Under the pieces are notes generated by a model that ran no database searches, was not told the origin of the DNA, and was given only the letters and a program-made list of their open reading frames with translations. Shown piece by piece: positions 47,801-60,600 of a stretch of DNA of 64,000 nucleotides; the first letter of the stretch is position 1, and the number at the start of each line of letters is the position of its first letter. Position numbers and translations under genes: made by a program. The DNA comes from Promethearchaeati archaeon. Lineage in GTDB: Archaea; Asgardarchaeota; Heimdallarchaeia; Heimdallarchaeales; Heimdallarchaeaceae. The stretch spans positions 62,001 through 126,000 of the forward strand of contig JABLTJ010000004.1 of the NCBI GenBank assembly GCA_013166775.1. Direction: 5' to 3'.

Positions 47801-49570
47801 TTATCCCGTCTCACTAGTTATATTGTTTTTAGATAAATGCTTTGTTCGTCCTAGTTTATTATTAATAAAATTGAAAACAGCTGAAAGAGGGAGTAAGAAT
47901 GAATAAATCAAATATAATGCACCTAAAGCTGTAATCAACAATACAAGAATTTCTCCATTAAGAATTAAACCTAAATTAGGTGTAAGCAACATCCCTAAAA
48001 CGAAATTGTTTACTACATGTAAGAAAATAGCTGCATGTAAACCATACTTATAGAAAGCATATCCAAAGATTAATCCAGCTACTGCAGCTTGGAAAATCTT
48101 CCCTTCTTGCCAATAAGGATAACCTAATTGATAGTGTACATACCCGAAACTATAGGATGAAAAGAGAAGAAAAAGAAAATCAATTAATCCTAATTTCTTC
48201 CAGCGTCCTGTTAGGTAAAAGAGGGGATTCTTAGGTTTTTTTTCAAATATATATCTTGCAACTCTAGACGAATTTGAATGATTTTTTTTGTTTCTTTTAA
48301 TCATTATTTGTGATAATTTTATTATTCCATAAAAAATACCATTTAGAATAAACAGAGGTAGTCCAAACAAAAGAAAACGATATGTTATTTCTTCATTAAA
48401 ACCAGCCCAATATAATTGTGATAACTGTACGTATAGTACATCATAATTGATATCTATTTGTGAAGCTATGGGTATTCCTAAATTAAGAAGAATAATGATT
48501 ATGAATGAAGCTAAAGCTAGATTTAAGCAAGCCAAGTTCATTACAGGAATTATATCACTGACCATTATTCGTTTGAAGAATTTCTCTGTTCTATTTTTCG
48601 AGGTTCCAGGCAAAGTTGATGGAGGGCTATATTCCTTTGGCTGAATATCAGGAGAGAGAATGTTGAATGCTATATCATCCATTGATTCTTCAGGAGAAAA
48701 ATCTCCAGCATCAGATGGTACTTCCTCTAATGACAGTTTTTTGTCCTTTCTAGGTAAGTAGAATAATAGAATAGTAATACCGAAGAGAGCAAAACACATT
48801 AAAGATTGAGTAAGTTTCCAATCAACGATAAATTTTGATGGAATTGAGGTTGATACAAAAAATTCTTGTCTAAAACCCAACTCAGCTTTGTAAGAGTAAA
48901 AGAAATTAGGATAAGTAAAAGAAAGATTTGCGACAACTGTATCAGAAGGTATTGAAGGAAAGACGATGAAAACAAGAAAATTAGAAACAACAAGCATTAT
49001 TGCTACAACAACCATACTATTTTTCCACAGTTTATTTATGGAATACTGAGATTGTTTAACAAGTGATCCCAAACCAATTTTCCTATCATCTGGTAAGATG
49101 ATTTCTTTATGGATCAGTAATCCAAGATGCTGTTCAATTTTCGGATAGGTGAAGATTCCAATTAGAGAGCTCAATATAGCTATTTGTAGAAATTGAAGTA
49201 GGTTAGTAGAGACTGTGATTAGGATAAAATTATCTCTGAAAATTGTTAAATAGACAATAATAGTATAAATCAGAATAATACCAAATAAAGGTAAGAAGAA
49301 TTTAAACAGATGAGTGAGTGCATTATCACCTTGATCCTTTTTATTTATTATAAACCATCTTCGAATTTTCCAACCATATAAAATGTAAAAGATTACTGAA
49401 ATGAAATAAATTACTATAGAAATTATGAAGCCTTGTTCTAGGTAGTAGAAGCCGAAATCAATATCATTGGCAGAGAATAAGGTAATCATAGTGTTTAATG
49501 CAGATAAAGCAAGAATGAAAACAGGAATAAAGAGTGTGTCAAGAATCATTCTACTGATATTCTTCCGCAT
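47801..49570 (-). CDS. CPBP-family (CAAX protease/Abi-like) intramembrane protease
   Basis: Multi-TM; motifs EEITYRF (EExxxR), FGYVHY (FxxxH), HVVNNF (HxxxN). Confidence 0.8.
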   Translation of the reverse strand: MRKNISRMILDTLFIPVFILALSALNTMITLFSANDIDFGFYYLEQGFIISIVIYFISVIFYILYGWKIRRWFIINKKDQGDNALTHLFKFFLPLFGIILIYTIIVYLTIFRDNFILITVSTNLLQFLQIAILSSLIGIFTYPKIEQHLGLLIHKEIILPDDRKIGLGSLVKQSQYSINKLWKNSMVVVAIMLVVSNFLVFIVFPSIPSDTVVANLSFTYPNFFYSYKAELGFRQEFFVSTSIPSKFIVDWKLTQSLMCFALFGITILLFYLPRKDKKLSLEEVPSDAGDFSPEESMDDIAFNILSPDIQPKEYSPPSTLPGTSKNRTEKFFKRIMVSDIIPVMNLACLNLALASFIIIILLNLGIPIASQIDINYDVLYVQLSQLYWAGFNEEITYRFLLFGLPLFILNGIFYGIIKLSQIMIKRNKKNHSNSSRVARYIFEKKPKNPLFYLTGRWKKLGLIDFLFLLFSSYSFGYVHYQLGYPYWQEGKIFQAAVAGLIFGYAFYKYGLHAAIFLHVVNNFVLGMLLTPNLGLILNGEILVLLITALGALYLIYSFLLPLSAVFNFINNKLGRTKHLSKNNITSETG

Positions 49571-49667
49571 TTTAATGACCTTTAAATATTATTACTTAAA
49601 GTTCTTTTCAGTCTTTAGGTATTTATGAATTTTTGATATCCAATAGTTTAAGGAAAAGCTTTTAAAC

Positions 49668-50156
49668 ATGAATACGACTTTTTGTTCTAATTCAAACATA
49701 AGCAAACTAAAGACAACCGATTTACAGGTGTATTATATGAGCAAGAAAAAGAAAGATGAAAAAGAAGAAGTAGTTGAAGAGGAAGTCGAAGAAGAAGTAG
49801 GTGAAGAGGAAGCTGAAGAAAAAATAGTTGAAGAAGCAAAGAAAAAGAAGAAACCTGCTCCTAAAGCTAGAAGTGAAGAAGAGCGTCAAATAATCTACAT
49901 CGGTAAGAAGAACACCATTAGCTATGTTCTCGTTGCTGTAACTATATTAAATAAGCATGATAACTGTAATATCCAAGCGAGAGGAAGGCAAATCTCTAAA
50001 GCAGTTGATGTTGCAGAGATTACTCGCAGAAAATTCTTACAAGACATAGTTGAAGTAAGTGGTGTTATTATTGGTTCTGAAGATATCGCAAGTGATATAG
50101 AAGGAATGCCACCTAAGACTGTCTCTACAATTGAGATAATTATGAAGAAAAAATAG
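49668..50156 (+). CDS. Alba-family nucleic-acid-binding protein with charged N-terminal tail
   Basis: IIYIGKKNTISYVLVAVTILNKHDNCNIQARGRQISKAVDVAEITRRKFLQ...; likely start ATG at 49737 (MSKKKKDEKEE). Confidence 0.88.
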   Translation: MNTTFCSNSNISKLKTTDLQVYYMSKKKKDEKEEVVEEEVEEEVGEEEAEEKIVEEAKKKKKPAPKARSEEERQIIYIGKKNTISYVLVAVTILNKHDNCNIQARGRQISKAVDVAEITRRKFLQDIVEVSGVIIGSEDIASDIEGMPPKTVSTIEIIMKKK

Positions 50157-50213
50157 CAAAGTAAGATTCACTTAATAGAATTTTTTTCTTTAATTTTTTA
50201 TATATAATTGATG

Positions 50214-51623
50214 TTAGATGAAATCTCCTGTTTCAATCTTTTGAGGTAGATAGAAATTTGTAATATATTGTGGATCTCGAGCATTCAGAGCTTGTATTTC
50301 AGCTTTATACCCACTGGAAATTAGAATCTCTAACTGTTCTTTCCATCTTGGTTTTCTTACTACAAATTCCTCTTCTAGCATAAGCTTAGATCTATGAATA
50401 TCTTTGGCAGTCATTTTTAGGAGAGTGCTACTAGGAATATCAAAACCACTTTCTGGAGCTAGATCACTTGGAAGAAGCCCCAACCACTTAATGCTTGGTA
50501 CTGCTAAATGACTAGATTCGAAGCTTAGTGCTTTGCTTCCTACACTATAAACTCTCATGATTTCAAATCCATAGGGATCGGCATCCATAATCGCAAAAAT
50601 AGGGAGCTTCAATTCATCATCTATTTTTTTGAGAAACTGTCTTGTTGCAATATCTGGTTGTCCTTTTGCAGTTATTAGAATACTTGGCACATAATCATAA
50701 AAATGATCTTCTGCTAATCTATTAAAGACAGCATCTTTTTCTATTACTAATACAAATTCTGCATCAGAATCTAAATCTTCTATGTCATCTATATTCGGTG
50801 AAATAGCTTTTCCTGCTCCAATTGCTCTACAATTAATTAAATCACCTTTTTCCTTAAAATCTATGCGACCTACAACTATACCTTTAGAAGATGCACTTAT
50901 GTTGAGTGAGGATCTAGTTACTTGCAACATTGCGCTCAAATCCTCTAATAATGAATCAGAGACAGTTTGCTTCTCAAACGAATTAACATCCATGTAAAAT
51001 ACATCTCTTTTGGTACTATGAATATCTCTGGTAAGAATATCGTGAATAATCCTCATAATGATAGTCATTTGTTCCACAGAGCTTACAGATGCAAGATTAC
51101 GAAATTGTCGTTCAATCATTTGTCTTCCAATTAGAACGAGTTCTTGTTCTTCGTCAAATCCTACATTTGTTCCAGCTCTAGAGGGAATATAAAACGAAGC
51201 TTCAGATGGAGATAGCATTGCCTGTTGAAGAAAAGCCAAAGAGTATTCCACAAGCAAATTGTTGGTTTCTTCAGATGTTTTAGTATCTACATGAGTAACA
51301 CCAAAAGGCATAAAATGATCTAATTTATGTTCAAGTTCTTTACGAACATCTTGAATCTTTTTCAGAGAAACTGCGTTTTTTATACTGATTTTCATTGTTT
51401 CCTTTTGCAAAGGGTATCTTGATAATTTTCGAGTTGATTCCAGTTTGTACCATTTCTTTGCACTTCTGAGAAATAAAACAAAAGATCCTCGCCTAAGATC
51501 AAAGGCTTCTCTAGCCCATGAATACATTTCTCTAACTAAAATTTCTTTATCAAAACTAAATGGTTTTTCCAATGCGGGTATAATTGTTGAGTTTCTAAAT
51601 ATGAAATTAAATTCAGGTGGCAT
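50214..51623 (-). CDS. top6A: DNA topoisomerase VI subunit A (Spo11 family), N-terminally extended
   Basis: IPSRAGTNVGFDEEQELVLIGRQMIE; TKRDVFYMDV with catalytic-Tyr context; Toprim motifs FVLVIEKDAVFNRL and FAIMDADPYGFEI. Confidence 0.93.
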   Translation of the reverse strand: MPPEFNFIFRNSTIIPALEKPFSFDKEILVREMYSWAREAFDLRRGSFVLFLRSAKKWYKLESTRKLSRYPLQKETMKISIKNAVSLKKIQDVRKELEHKLDHFMPFGVTHVDTKTSEETNNLLVEYSLAFLQQAMLSPSEASFYIPSRAGTNVGFDEEQELVLIGRQMIERQFRNLASVSSVEQMTIIMRIIHDILTRDIHSTKRDVFYMDVNSFEKQTVSDSLLEDLSAMLQVTRSSLNISASSKGIVVGRIDFKEKGDLINCRAIGAGKAISPNIDDIEDLDSDAEFVLVIEKDAVFNRLAEDHFYDYVPSILITAKGQPDIATRQFLKKIDDELKLPIFAIMDADPYGFEIMRVYSVGSKALSFESSHLAVPSIKWLGLLPSDLAPESGFDIPSSTLLKMTAKDIHRSKLMLEEEFVVRKPRWKEQLEILISSGYKAEIQALNARDPQYITNFYLPQKIETGDFI

Positions 51624-51625
51624 TT

Positions 51626-54600
51626 TTAATTACCCTCCTTTTTTTGGGTGTTTGAAGATTTCTTAACCGTTGTTGTATTTTTGTTACTTTTGGTCATATC
51701 CAACAAAGTTGTCTGTCTAGCTTTAGCTGATTTTCTATCGGCAGATTTTGTTGTAACTGAAGTTTTTGGTTTTACTGAGGTTGAACCAGCTTTTTTAGGT
51801 GTAGCTTTTTTAGTAACAGGTTTTGAGGTACTAGTTTTCTTAATGACTTTTACTTTCTTAGGTGGAAGTCTGCTTTTTAGGCTCTTGATAGCCATATAAC
51901 TGAGATCTGTTTTCTCATCGAGTTGCGCAGCTGGATAAACTACAAAATCTTTGATGGTGGTAATTCCTAATTGCTTGATTTGCTTAATTACTTCAGGTTT
52001 TATCTCTAAAGTTCCAATGGGTTGTTCAAGTATTCCTATCAGCTTCTTAACATTTGGATCCTTTAACGATGTGGAATTCTTCATCTCTGTATCTGGCATT
52101 AAAAGTGCTTGAAGAGTGGTTATACTACTTCCTTTCAATTGAGCTATATTACCTTCAGTAATATGTGGAAGTGTTTTTCTTATTTCGACTTGATCCTTTT
52201 CAGCTTGCTTGAGAGATTCAGGATTCAATGACGCATAAAGTGATCGAAGATCCTTTACAGGTAGTGTAATTATCTTAGAGAGCTGTTGAACTAGAGTTGC
52301 GAATAAATCCCATAAATTATTGATATTTTTGCTATGCAACAGAAAAACACTCTGAGCATTGATTTTAATCATGTCAGTAAGATAATAAATCGGGGTTTCC
52401 AGAAGTTTTTGTATTCGAGATATTTGAAGTTTATTTAATCTCGAAGTTGAAGCTATGAGTTCTTCTGAGGCTTTCAAATGAGCGATGGTTGTATAACCAG
52501 ATATCTTTAATAATTTCTTTGTGTTTTTATCGAACAAACCTATCTTATCTACAGGATAACTCTTGTTAACCAACGCATCTTTTATCGACAAGAGACTCAA
52601 GGAACTTTGTAATTTCTGTACAATTGTTTGTTCCTGTTCTGTAAGAGACATTTTTACAACTTTTCTTACATCTGGAACAACAATGAAATCAATAACTTGT
52701 ACGATTCCTGCTACTTCTAATTTAGAAATTAATCGTTCTTGATTAACAAACAGATTGATCGGAGCTCTTAGAGCAATAACTAATTCGACAAGTTCTGGCT
52801 CGTAATCTGCGATCTCCGTATTCTCTAGATGTTTAATCAGAGTACCGAAGGATCTAATTTTCTGTTTTCTGAGGAAAGGTGCTAACTCTGAACCGCGTAT
52901 AAAGCTAGACAATCTCTTCTGTTCATCGTCCAGCATTCTTTCCACTTTTGTTGAGGATAATTTAGGTAAAAGATTAGCACAACTCAGTTTATCGCTTTCA
53001 GGTGTAGTTGATTTGCAATAGAGCAATAAATCATAAATATTGACTAGCTTTAATTCTGATACAAGTTTCTGGATATTCTTGGATTGTCTAATAGGTGGTA
53101 ATGAAAGCAATTCTGTTTCTACCATAGAACAAACAGTTTCTGTGAGTTTCCAGAGAGAACTTGTTTTAGCACTAGATTGTCTATTGAAAATTATAGCTTC
53201 TTCAATTGAATAAATAGTGTTACTCTCTAATTGTGATATATTACTTCCACTAAGTAATTCAGAAGGTAGATTCGTCAATTCCTTTTCAAGATCATTTAAA
53301 AGACTAATTGATATATTTCTAAGATTTCTTAGGAATGTCGTTTCTGAGATCTGTTTCTTAATCTTGATACTATCTTCTAGCAATAACTCTCTGATATTTC
53401 TATATGGGAGTTTAGCTACTTGATCGATACTATTTCTAGTAGGAGCTAAGAGAATAGGAGATCTTGATAAAAATGGAACCAATTCCTTGAATCGCTTACT
53501 TATTTTTGAGTGTAGATGCGATTTTGTTTGGTCATAGATTGCAGTTTTATGCTTTTCAAGTAATAGTAAATATTCAATTGTTGAATCTGACATTTCCAAT
53601 TTCTGATCTTTAGATTCAAGATTGAGTATTTGAGATAGGGGTAAACCTTTACTAAAAATGAAATTAATTACAGTACTGATACTATCTCGCTGTTTTTTCT
53701 CCATGGTCATTTTATCTATGCTTGGAGCCAAATATGCAAGGTCTAATATTGATAAGGAAAACTCGGAAGTTGAATCAAAATCTTTCAAATTTAGTTGTTT
53801 AAAGATTTTTATCTTATCCAAGATATAGTTTGGAACTTTCTCAAGTTTTACTTTCTTCTCAAAAAGGTCTACATAAGTCTTGATGTCCTTTTGTTTCAGG
53901 ATGTCTATATCCTTTTTGGAGAATAATTTATTCTCTTTAATTATTGGATGATGACCAATGTTGCCTTCAGTTAATGAATAACGCAGTTTTTCAACTTCAG
54001 TTTGTTTAAGGGAAAGAATTGAAGATAACTCTTTGTTTGTTAATAAATATAAATCTTCAATTGTTTTAATCGATTGGAGTAACCTCTGCCAACTTTTTAT
54101 TGTTACATTAGGGAATAACAATAATTGTATTGGAGTATTCAATCTTCTTTGTATTTTGTTTCCTAAAGCTCTGGATATTGGATAATTTTCTTGTTTCAAA
54201 GAGTAGATTAAATCGTCCATTGTGGAATAATGTTTAAGAGTTTCTTTCTTCGTTTCAGCATCAAAAATCTTAATCTTACTTAGTTGAACTTTTTTGCTAA
54301 CATCTGTTTCTATCTTCTTATATGATAATGATGTTAGTGAAGTAATTATTGCTTCCTTGAATGAAGCAGGAGTCAAATTGGTCCAGAAAGAGCCAGGTTT
54401 GATAATAAGTTCACCAACAGTGAATACTCCTTTCAAGGCAAGATTTTCGGTATCAGACTTCGAAAGAAAAGACAATGAAGAAACAGGATTCTGGAATGAT
54501 TGATTGATTTTGTGTCCTAATATGCTTAATGAATCCTTATTCTGTTCTAAAACAGTGACTAAATCAACAACTGTGTTGACATTAGAGACACTAACCTTCT

Positions 54601-57600
54601 TTGAGAATAACTCACCTGGATTGTCATTTTCAAGATATTGTGAGAGTGGTATATAATCGCTTTTAACAGCTGTTTTGTTCGCAGAAAATAGTTTCATGAA
54701 TCCTATGATTTTATTCTTTTCAGCTTGAGTACTTGAGGAAATGAGTTCTTGTACTGTTGTTATTCCAGTTTCAAAATAATCTCTTTTGATATCTGAAAGG
54801 GTATGTTCTGATATACTTGGATAATACAGGATTGAGGTTGCTAGAGCTGATCTTGTTTTATTTCGTATTTGTTGTATTTTCTTCTCTGAAACAAGCCAGT
54901 CATAAATGGAGTTTCCTGCAAGTTCATCTAGAGAATAAATTCCTATCGATTTTAAGAAATTTCTATCTGCTGTTGATAAGAAAAAGAATTCATCAGCAAT
55001 CTTTTCAGCTATTGTATCAAGCTTTTGGATTATATTATCTATTTTAAAACTATCAATCTGATTTTGTATATCAGAAACTTTTGTCTTTGTCGTTGCTGCA
55101 ACTATACTAGGGGACATAAAGAATAAATCTGCTATAATTGTAAAATCAGCTTTTTTCCATTTATCTAGAATTTTTGGATCAACTTCTAGATATTTTAGAT
55201 TTGCTAGAAGATAAGGAGCAAATTTAGTATAAATCTCTTCATCTTCCTTAAATGAAGGAGAGGTTATAAGAGCCTTATATGACGAAAATCCTTTCTGCTG
55301 TAGAAAAACTTCCAACTCAGAGAGAGGTTCGACGAATCCAGATTCTCTTATACTTTTGATCAATGAGAGAGAATCCAGAATTTCCTCTTGAATATTCTTG
55401 GGAAGTTTCTTTATGAAAATAAGATGCTCAATGATTGTAGTTAGTCCTAGGTCATAACAAAAATCAATGGATTCTTGTGTAATAGTGGACAAGTAACTAA
55501 TGTTATATGACAGTTTATCTCTCAAAGCATTAATGTCATTTGATTTCAATCGTGTATTTTTCACAATATATTCAATAGGGATGAAATACAAGTGCTCGAT
55601 TGTAGAAACACCTATTTGAAGGAGTGGAGTGGTTAATTTAGCTGACAAGCTTAATTTCTCTAATCCTATTCCCTGTTTCTTTATATTTTTAAAGAGCTTA
55701 ACTAGATAATTTGGATCTTCTTTTTGATTATCAATTAGCTTATGCAAGCTAGGAGACCAGTTCTTTGGAGGGATTTCCAACAAGTTTGTGTAGGTTATAA
55801 CACTGTTGCTTAGCAAATCCTTAATCTCAGTATGTTTGAATTTTAGAGTCTTTCCGATTAGAGTAATTGGTGTTAAGAGATAAGAAGTAAGTTTCACTAT
55901 TTTGTTACGTTCTTCATTTGAGAAAGGTAATAAATCTAGATTCAGTTTCGATGCTTGAATAAGCGAAACACAACCATAATCAGCTAAGATTTTTCTTGTA
56001 TCTTGAGATATTTCAGGAAATAGGCTTAAATCCATTCCAGTTTGTTTAACATTTTGCTCCAGAAGTTTTATATCTTGAGTTGTTTTGTTTCGAGTAACCT
56101 GCTCTTCTGGAATCTTTGTAATTGCGGAGAGTAGAGGTGTAGGAACCAATAGGAATTGGTAAAGATTCCTTATACCATGTCCCTTAATTTTATCAATTTG
56201 CTTTGTTGAAAGATTATCGACTGAAGACAAGGGAAGGCTTTTCAGAGAGAGAATCAAGGGATAAACCTCAGCTAGTAAGCTTTCATTTTCAACAATCTTG
56301 CTATCTAGTGAGAGTAGTTCATCTAAAAAGATAATTTTTTCATCTTTTAGTTTCTTTAGAATAGATGGATCAGTTATTATTTTTGTATCTTCAAGTTTAA
56401 TTGCCCAATCTGGTGGACTGAATTGAATAATACTGCTATTCAGAAATTCAGTAGTCTTCGAATACAAACTTTGATATTGTTCATTTTGAGATAAAAGTAA
56501 TAATCCTGAGATTATATTTATTCCACCTATTTGAGCAAGAGACAGCAATTGTTTAACACTTAAGGACAAGTCAGAAGTAAGCCAAGAGATTGGTTTAAAC
56601 ATATTTGAAGTTGCAATTCTTATGATTGATTTCTCAAGATCATCTAGCTCAAAAACTGGATGAGGGATGAAATCAATTATCAATAATGCGCTTGATAATC
56701 CATATTTCATAAATTGTTTTTCTGCTTTGTTTGGGAATGACAAAGAATGATCTATAAACTGTGAAAATGTTTCAGACATTTTCTTACTTAATTCAAATTC
56801 TCTCTTAAAATTCCTTATTTCTGATGTTGTTTCTTTTGAAACACCGGTTAATTCACTTAAGTTAAGTGAGAGAAGTTCTATAACATGTTTGATCCCTTTG
56901 TTCCACAAAACTGATTTTGTAGGAATACTAATGCCAGGGATGGATAATACATTCAAACATAAGAAACTGACGAGCTGTTCGATGAATGCGATGCTTGAGG
57001 TTTTTACAATCTTATCTGATTCTGTTAGTTGCATTAAAGCCTCAGGTATGAACCCAAATAAGTCCTCTGCAGCTTTTTTAGTTGGATCAAATTCCAAGGA
57101 TTTTAGTAATTGAATTATAGGTTCATTTAGCTTTAATTGAGCACCTTTAGAGAGAGTAAAAGCTCCTTTCCTAATCTTACTTATTTCTTTGGGAACAGAA
57201 CCCTCGAATGCACTTTTAAGATCTTTATCTGAGCTATTGAATAGATCTATAAGTCTAAGAATTCCTTCTCCTATCAATCTTAGTTTATCCTCTGATGAAA
57301 GCTCTTTGATTCTATAAACAGAGATATGACATCCATTGAGAAATTCTCTCATGTAATCTCCTGAAACACTTATAGAGGGATAAGCTTGATAATTCAAACT
57401 ATACAAATCTTGTACATATTCTTTTCCAGTTCTAAGTAATGAAGCAATCTTTCCTTTTGATAATACACTGAATTCTTCGAGTTTTACTCCTTTTCTGTTG
57501 ACCTCTTTCATTAGGTTTTCAGGCGTTATTCGCTCTAAAAATCGCTGGACTTTCTTTTCACTCATTTTTAGAAGAAGAGCAATTGTAGATACATCTTCAG

Positions 57601-60600
57601 TTATAAATGAGAGAATATCCCCGACTCCTGAATAAATTAGCTTGCGAACTTGGTTATTATCCAAGCCTATGAATGCAACAGAAGCTCGGTATAGTTGAAC
57701 TTCTCTGAAGATGTCAAGTTTCACTAAAGCAGGACGCGACTCTCTAATTTCTTCCATGCGGGAAATAAAGTCCTGGATTGAGTTTATTCCAATATCATTC
57801 AGTTTCTCCAGATAATCTTCCTCTATAGAGGGGCAAACAGAAAGAGGAATTGCAGAACTTATACGTCTTTCAGCAAGTTCATCAAAAGAGATAAGATCTA
57901 ATGCATGAAACTCTTGATAAATTGGATTTTGAGTGATCTGATGTAACTCGTCTTTATTTACTAATGCAAGATCAATTACTGAATTTATCTCATGAAATTC
58001 TAATCGTTTCAATTCATCATATGAAAGAAATCCAATGAATCTTATAGATCCAGAAAGAAGCTCCTTTGCTTTCTTGTATTCTTCTATTGAAAGAATTTCA
58101 GAGATACCCATAATGCTTGCAGAATAAAAGAATGATTCAATATCGGAAACACCTATGTCTTTCAGATCTTCTATCTTCTTTTCTGACAAGTACTCTGAAG
58201 GTCTTATTATATGAGCTTGAGATAAGCGGAAAGCAACTATATCGGAATAGGTTAATGCATCTTTTATTTCTCTTATTTCTTTTTGAGAATTACCAGTTAT
58301 CTCAGAAATTTGTTTTACTGGAATTGAAAAGAAATCAATTAAAGTATTAACTGAGGATTTACTTAACTTGAGAGCAATTGATCTAGGTAATCCCATAGAA
58401 GCAATAGGAATTGCAAGCTCCATGATTAACCTGTCTAACGAATCATCTTCTAATAAACGAGTATAAAATGGTTGAAGAGCAGAATGTTCTTCAAAATCAA
58501 TTTCGAAAACATCTCCAATTATTACGTTTTTGTATTCTTCTCGTCTTGCTTTTCTAATTCGAGTAAAGAACGGTGTGATTCTTAGAGGAAGCTCCAAAAT
58601 TGATCGAATTAGGGTTAAATTATAATTCTCTGTTAGATATTGTTGATCCTTCCCCATTAGGTCTTTTATAACCTTATTATCGGTAATTACATCAAATAAT
58701 GTCTTATTCTCTATATCTTGAACTACTTTCTTGAAATAAGATGAATTATAAACAGTAGCAGGGAGATTCGCAAAATAATGAAATGCCTGCATTATAATGA
58801 TTTTTGAAGAATATGTTGATACAACACGGAACAGAACAGGATCTGTAAGATCTGCATCAGGAATGAAAAGCAATTGGTAAACATAATTGATGTTATTTTG
58901 CTCAAGAATCTCCATAGAAAACTCTGAAATCTCTGTGAAAATCTTTAATGGTAGTGTTAGATACTTCTGAACTGCAGAGATTTTTTTCCATATTTCTGGA
59001 TTGGAATAATAGTATTGCTCCTCTGTTGAGTAATATAGTTCTTGGATTGTTTGAAAACGCTCAAATTGAAATATTGAATCTCTACTTAATACTCTTTGCT
59101 CATGCTTATCAAATAGTTGTGTTTCAAAGGCAAAAATACCTTTGTTTTCATAGAGAGCTTGAATGCTAGATGTTGTCAAAGTTGTTATAATTTCCTTAAC
59201 CTCTTCTGGTTGAGCTTTTATTAATTTACTAGTTTTTTGAGCTGGAGCCATAATGAATTCTGCAATAGTTTGAATTCCATTTTCTCTAAGAATTTCAGTA
59301 TTGGTAAAGGATATAGATGGTAAGAAATAAACTGGTAATGAGAAGTAACCAAAGATATCGGATAAATCTAAAGCATTCTTTATGGTTTCAAATCTTTCAT
59401 CCGCAATTCCTGTCTTTTCCATAAGTGCTTCAGGTGAGGATAACATGAATCCAAGTAGAGTGGAAATACTAGCTTTTCTTAGTATTTCGATAATCTCTGG
59501 ATCTAACATATCTGATATATGATTGAGTGGAAGGTTCAAGATTGCTTTAAAAGATTCAATAACATACCAAGGTAGAGAATCTATTGTCCATTTGTCCTTT
59601 GAAGTTGAGAAGTACAGATCCTCAATTGTGACTATATTATGTATATCTAATTCTCTTACAATCCTAGGTTCTAAAATTCCAAGTTCTGATAGATCTATTC
59701 CAGTATCACTTATTCGTACATTCTTTTGCAGTGATCTAGCTTCTTCGATTTCAATACCTAGATACTCAATTAAATCTGAGGGTTGACTAACCAGTAAATC
59801 GATAATTTTTGTTATTCCATGATTACGAAGGGTGTTCAATTGTTGAGTAGATAGAGTAGAAACTAGTATATCATCTATATAACTATCTTCTTCTGTTTCC
59901 TCATCTTTTACTGCTCTCTTAATCTCTTGTTCCCAAGTCACTAAGGTTAATGGAGAACGTAGAAGTTTCCTAAATTTTTCTATCACATTCCAATTAACAA
60001 AAGCTGATGAAAATGTGAGAGGGTTTGCAAGATAGAAGATTTTGTCTATGGTATCGTATCCAGATAGAATTAAAGAAACAATCTCAGGAGAGGAGAATCT
60101 CTCAGACTCTTCAAATTCAAATGAAATTAAGGACTCATATTTATTCCCTTTTTTCTCAAAGAAGAAGGTTCCTTGTTTTAGAATTGAAAAATTCTCAAAT
60201 AGTTGTGTTACATTTTCCTCTTCTTTTCCAAGAATGGATGCTAATTCTGCAACAGTAAAATCAAAGATTTGATGGATGGCTATTATTCCATAATTTCTCA
60301 ATTTATCATAATCATCCAAAGTGAGACCACTAATTCTTGATATCGGAAGAGCTAGACTTCGTAGAAACTCATCATACTCGCTAATAAGAACTATTTGTTT
60401 ATTAAATTCACTCTCTTCATCGATATCTCTTGTTTTAATTTTATTGTATAAATTCAAAGCTAACTTTCTTTCTTTTGTTGAACTAAGTTCTGACTCAATT
60501 ATCTCAGGAAGCAAATCTAAAAACTGTCTGATTGTTACAATATTTCTTAATTTTAACTTTAGTAATGTATTTTTTAGTTCAGGATGCTCTTTGAACTTAC

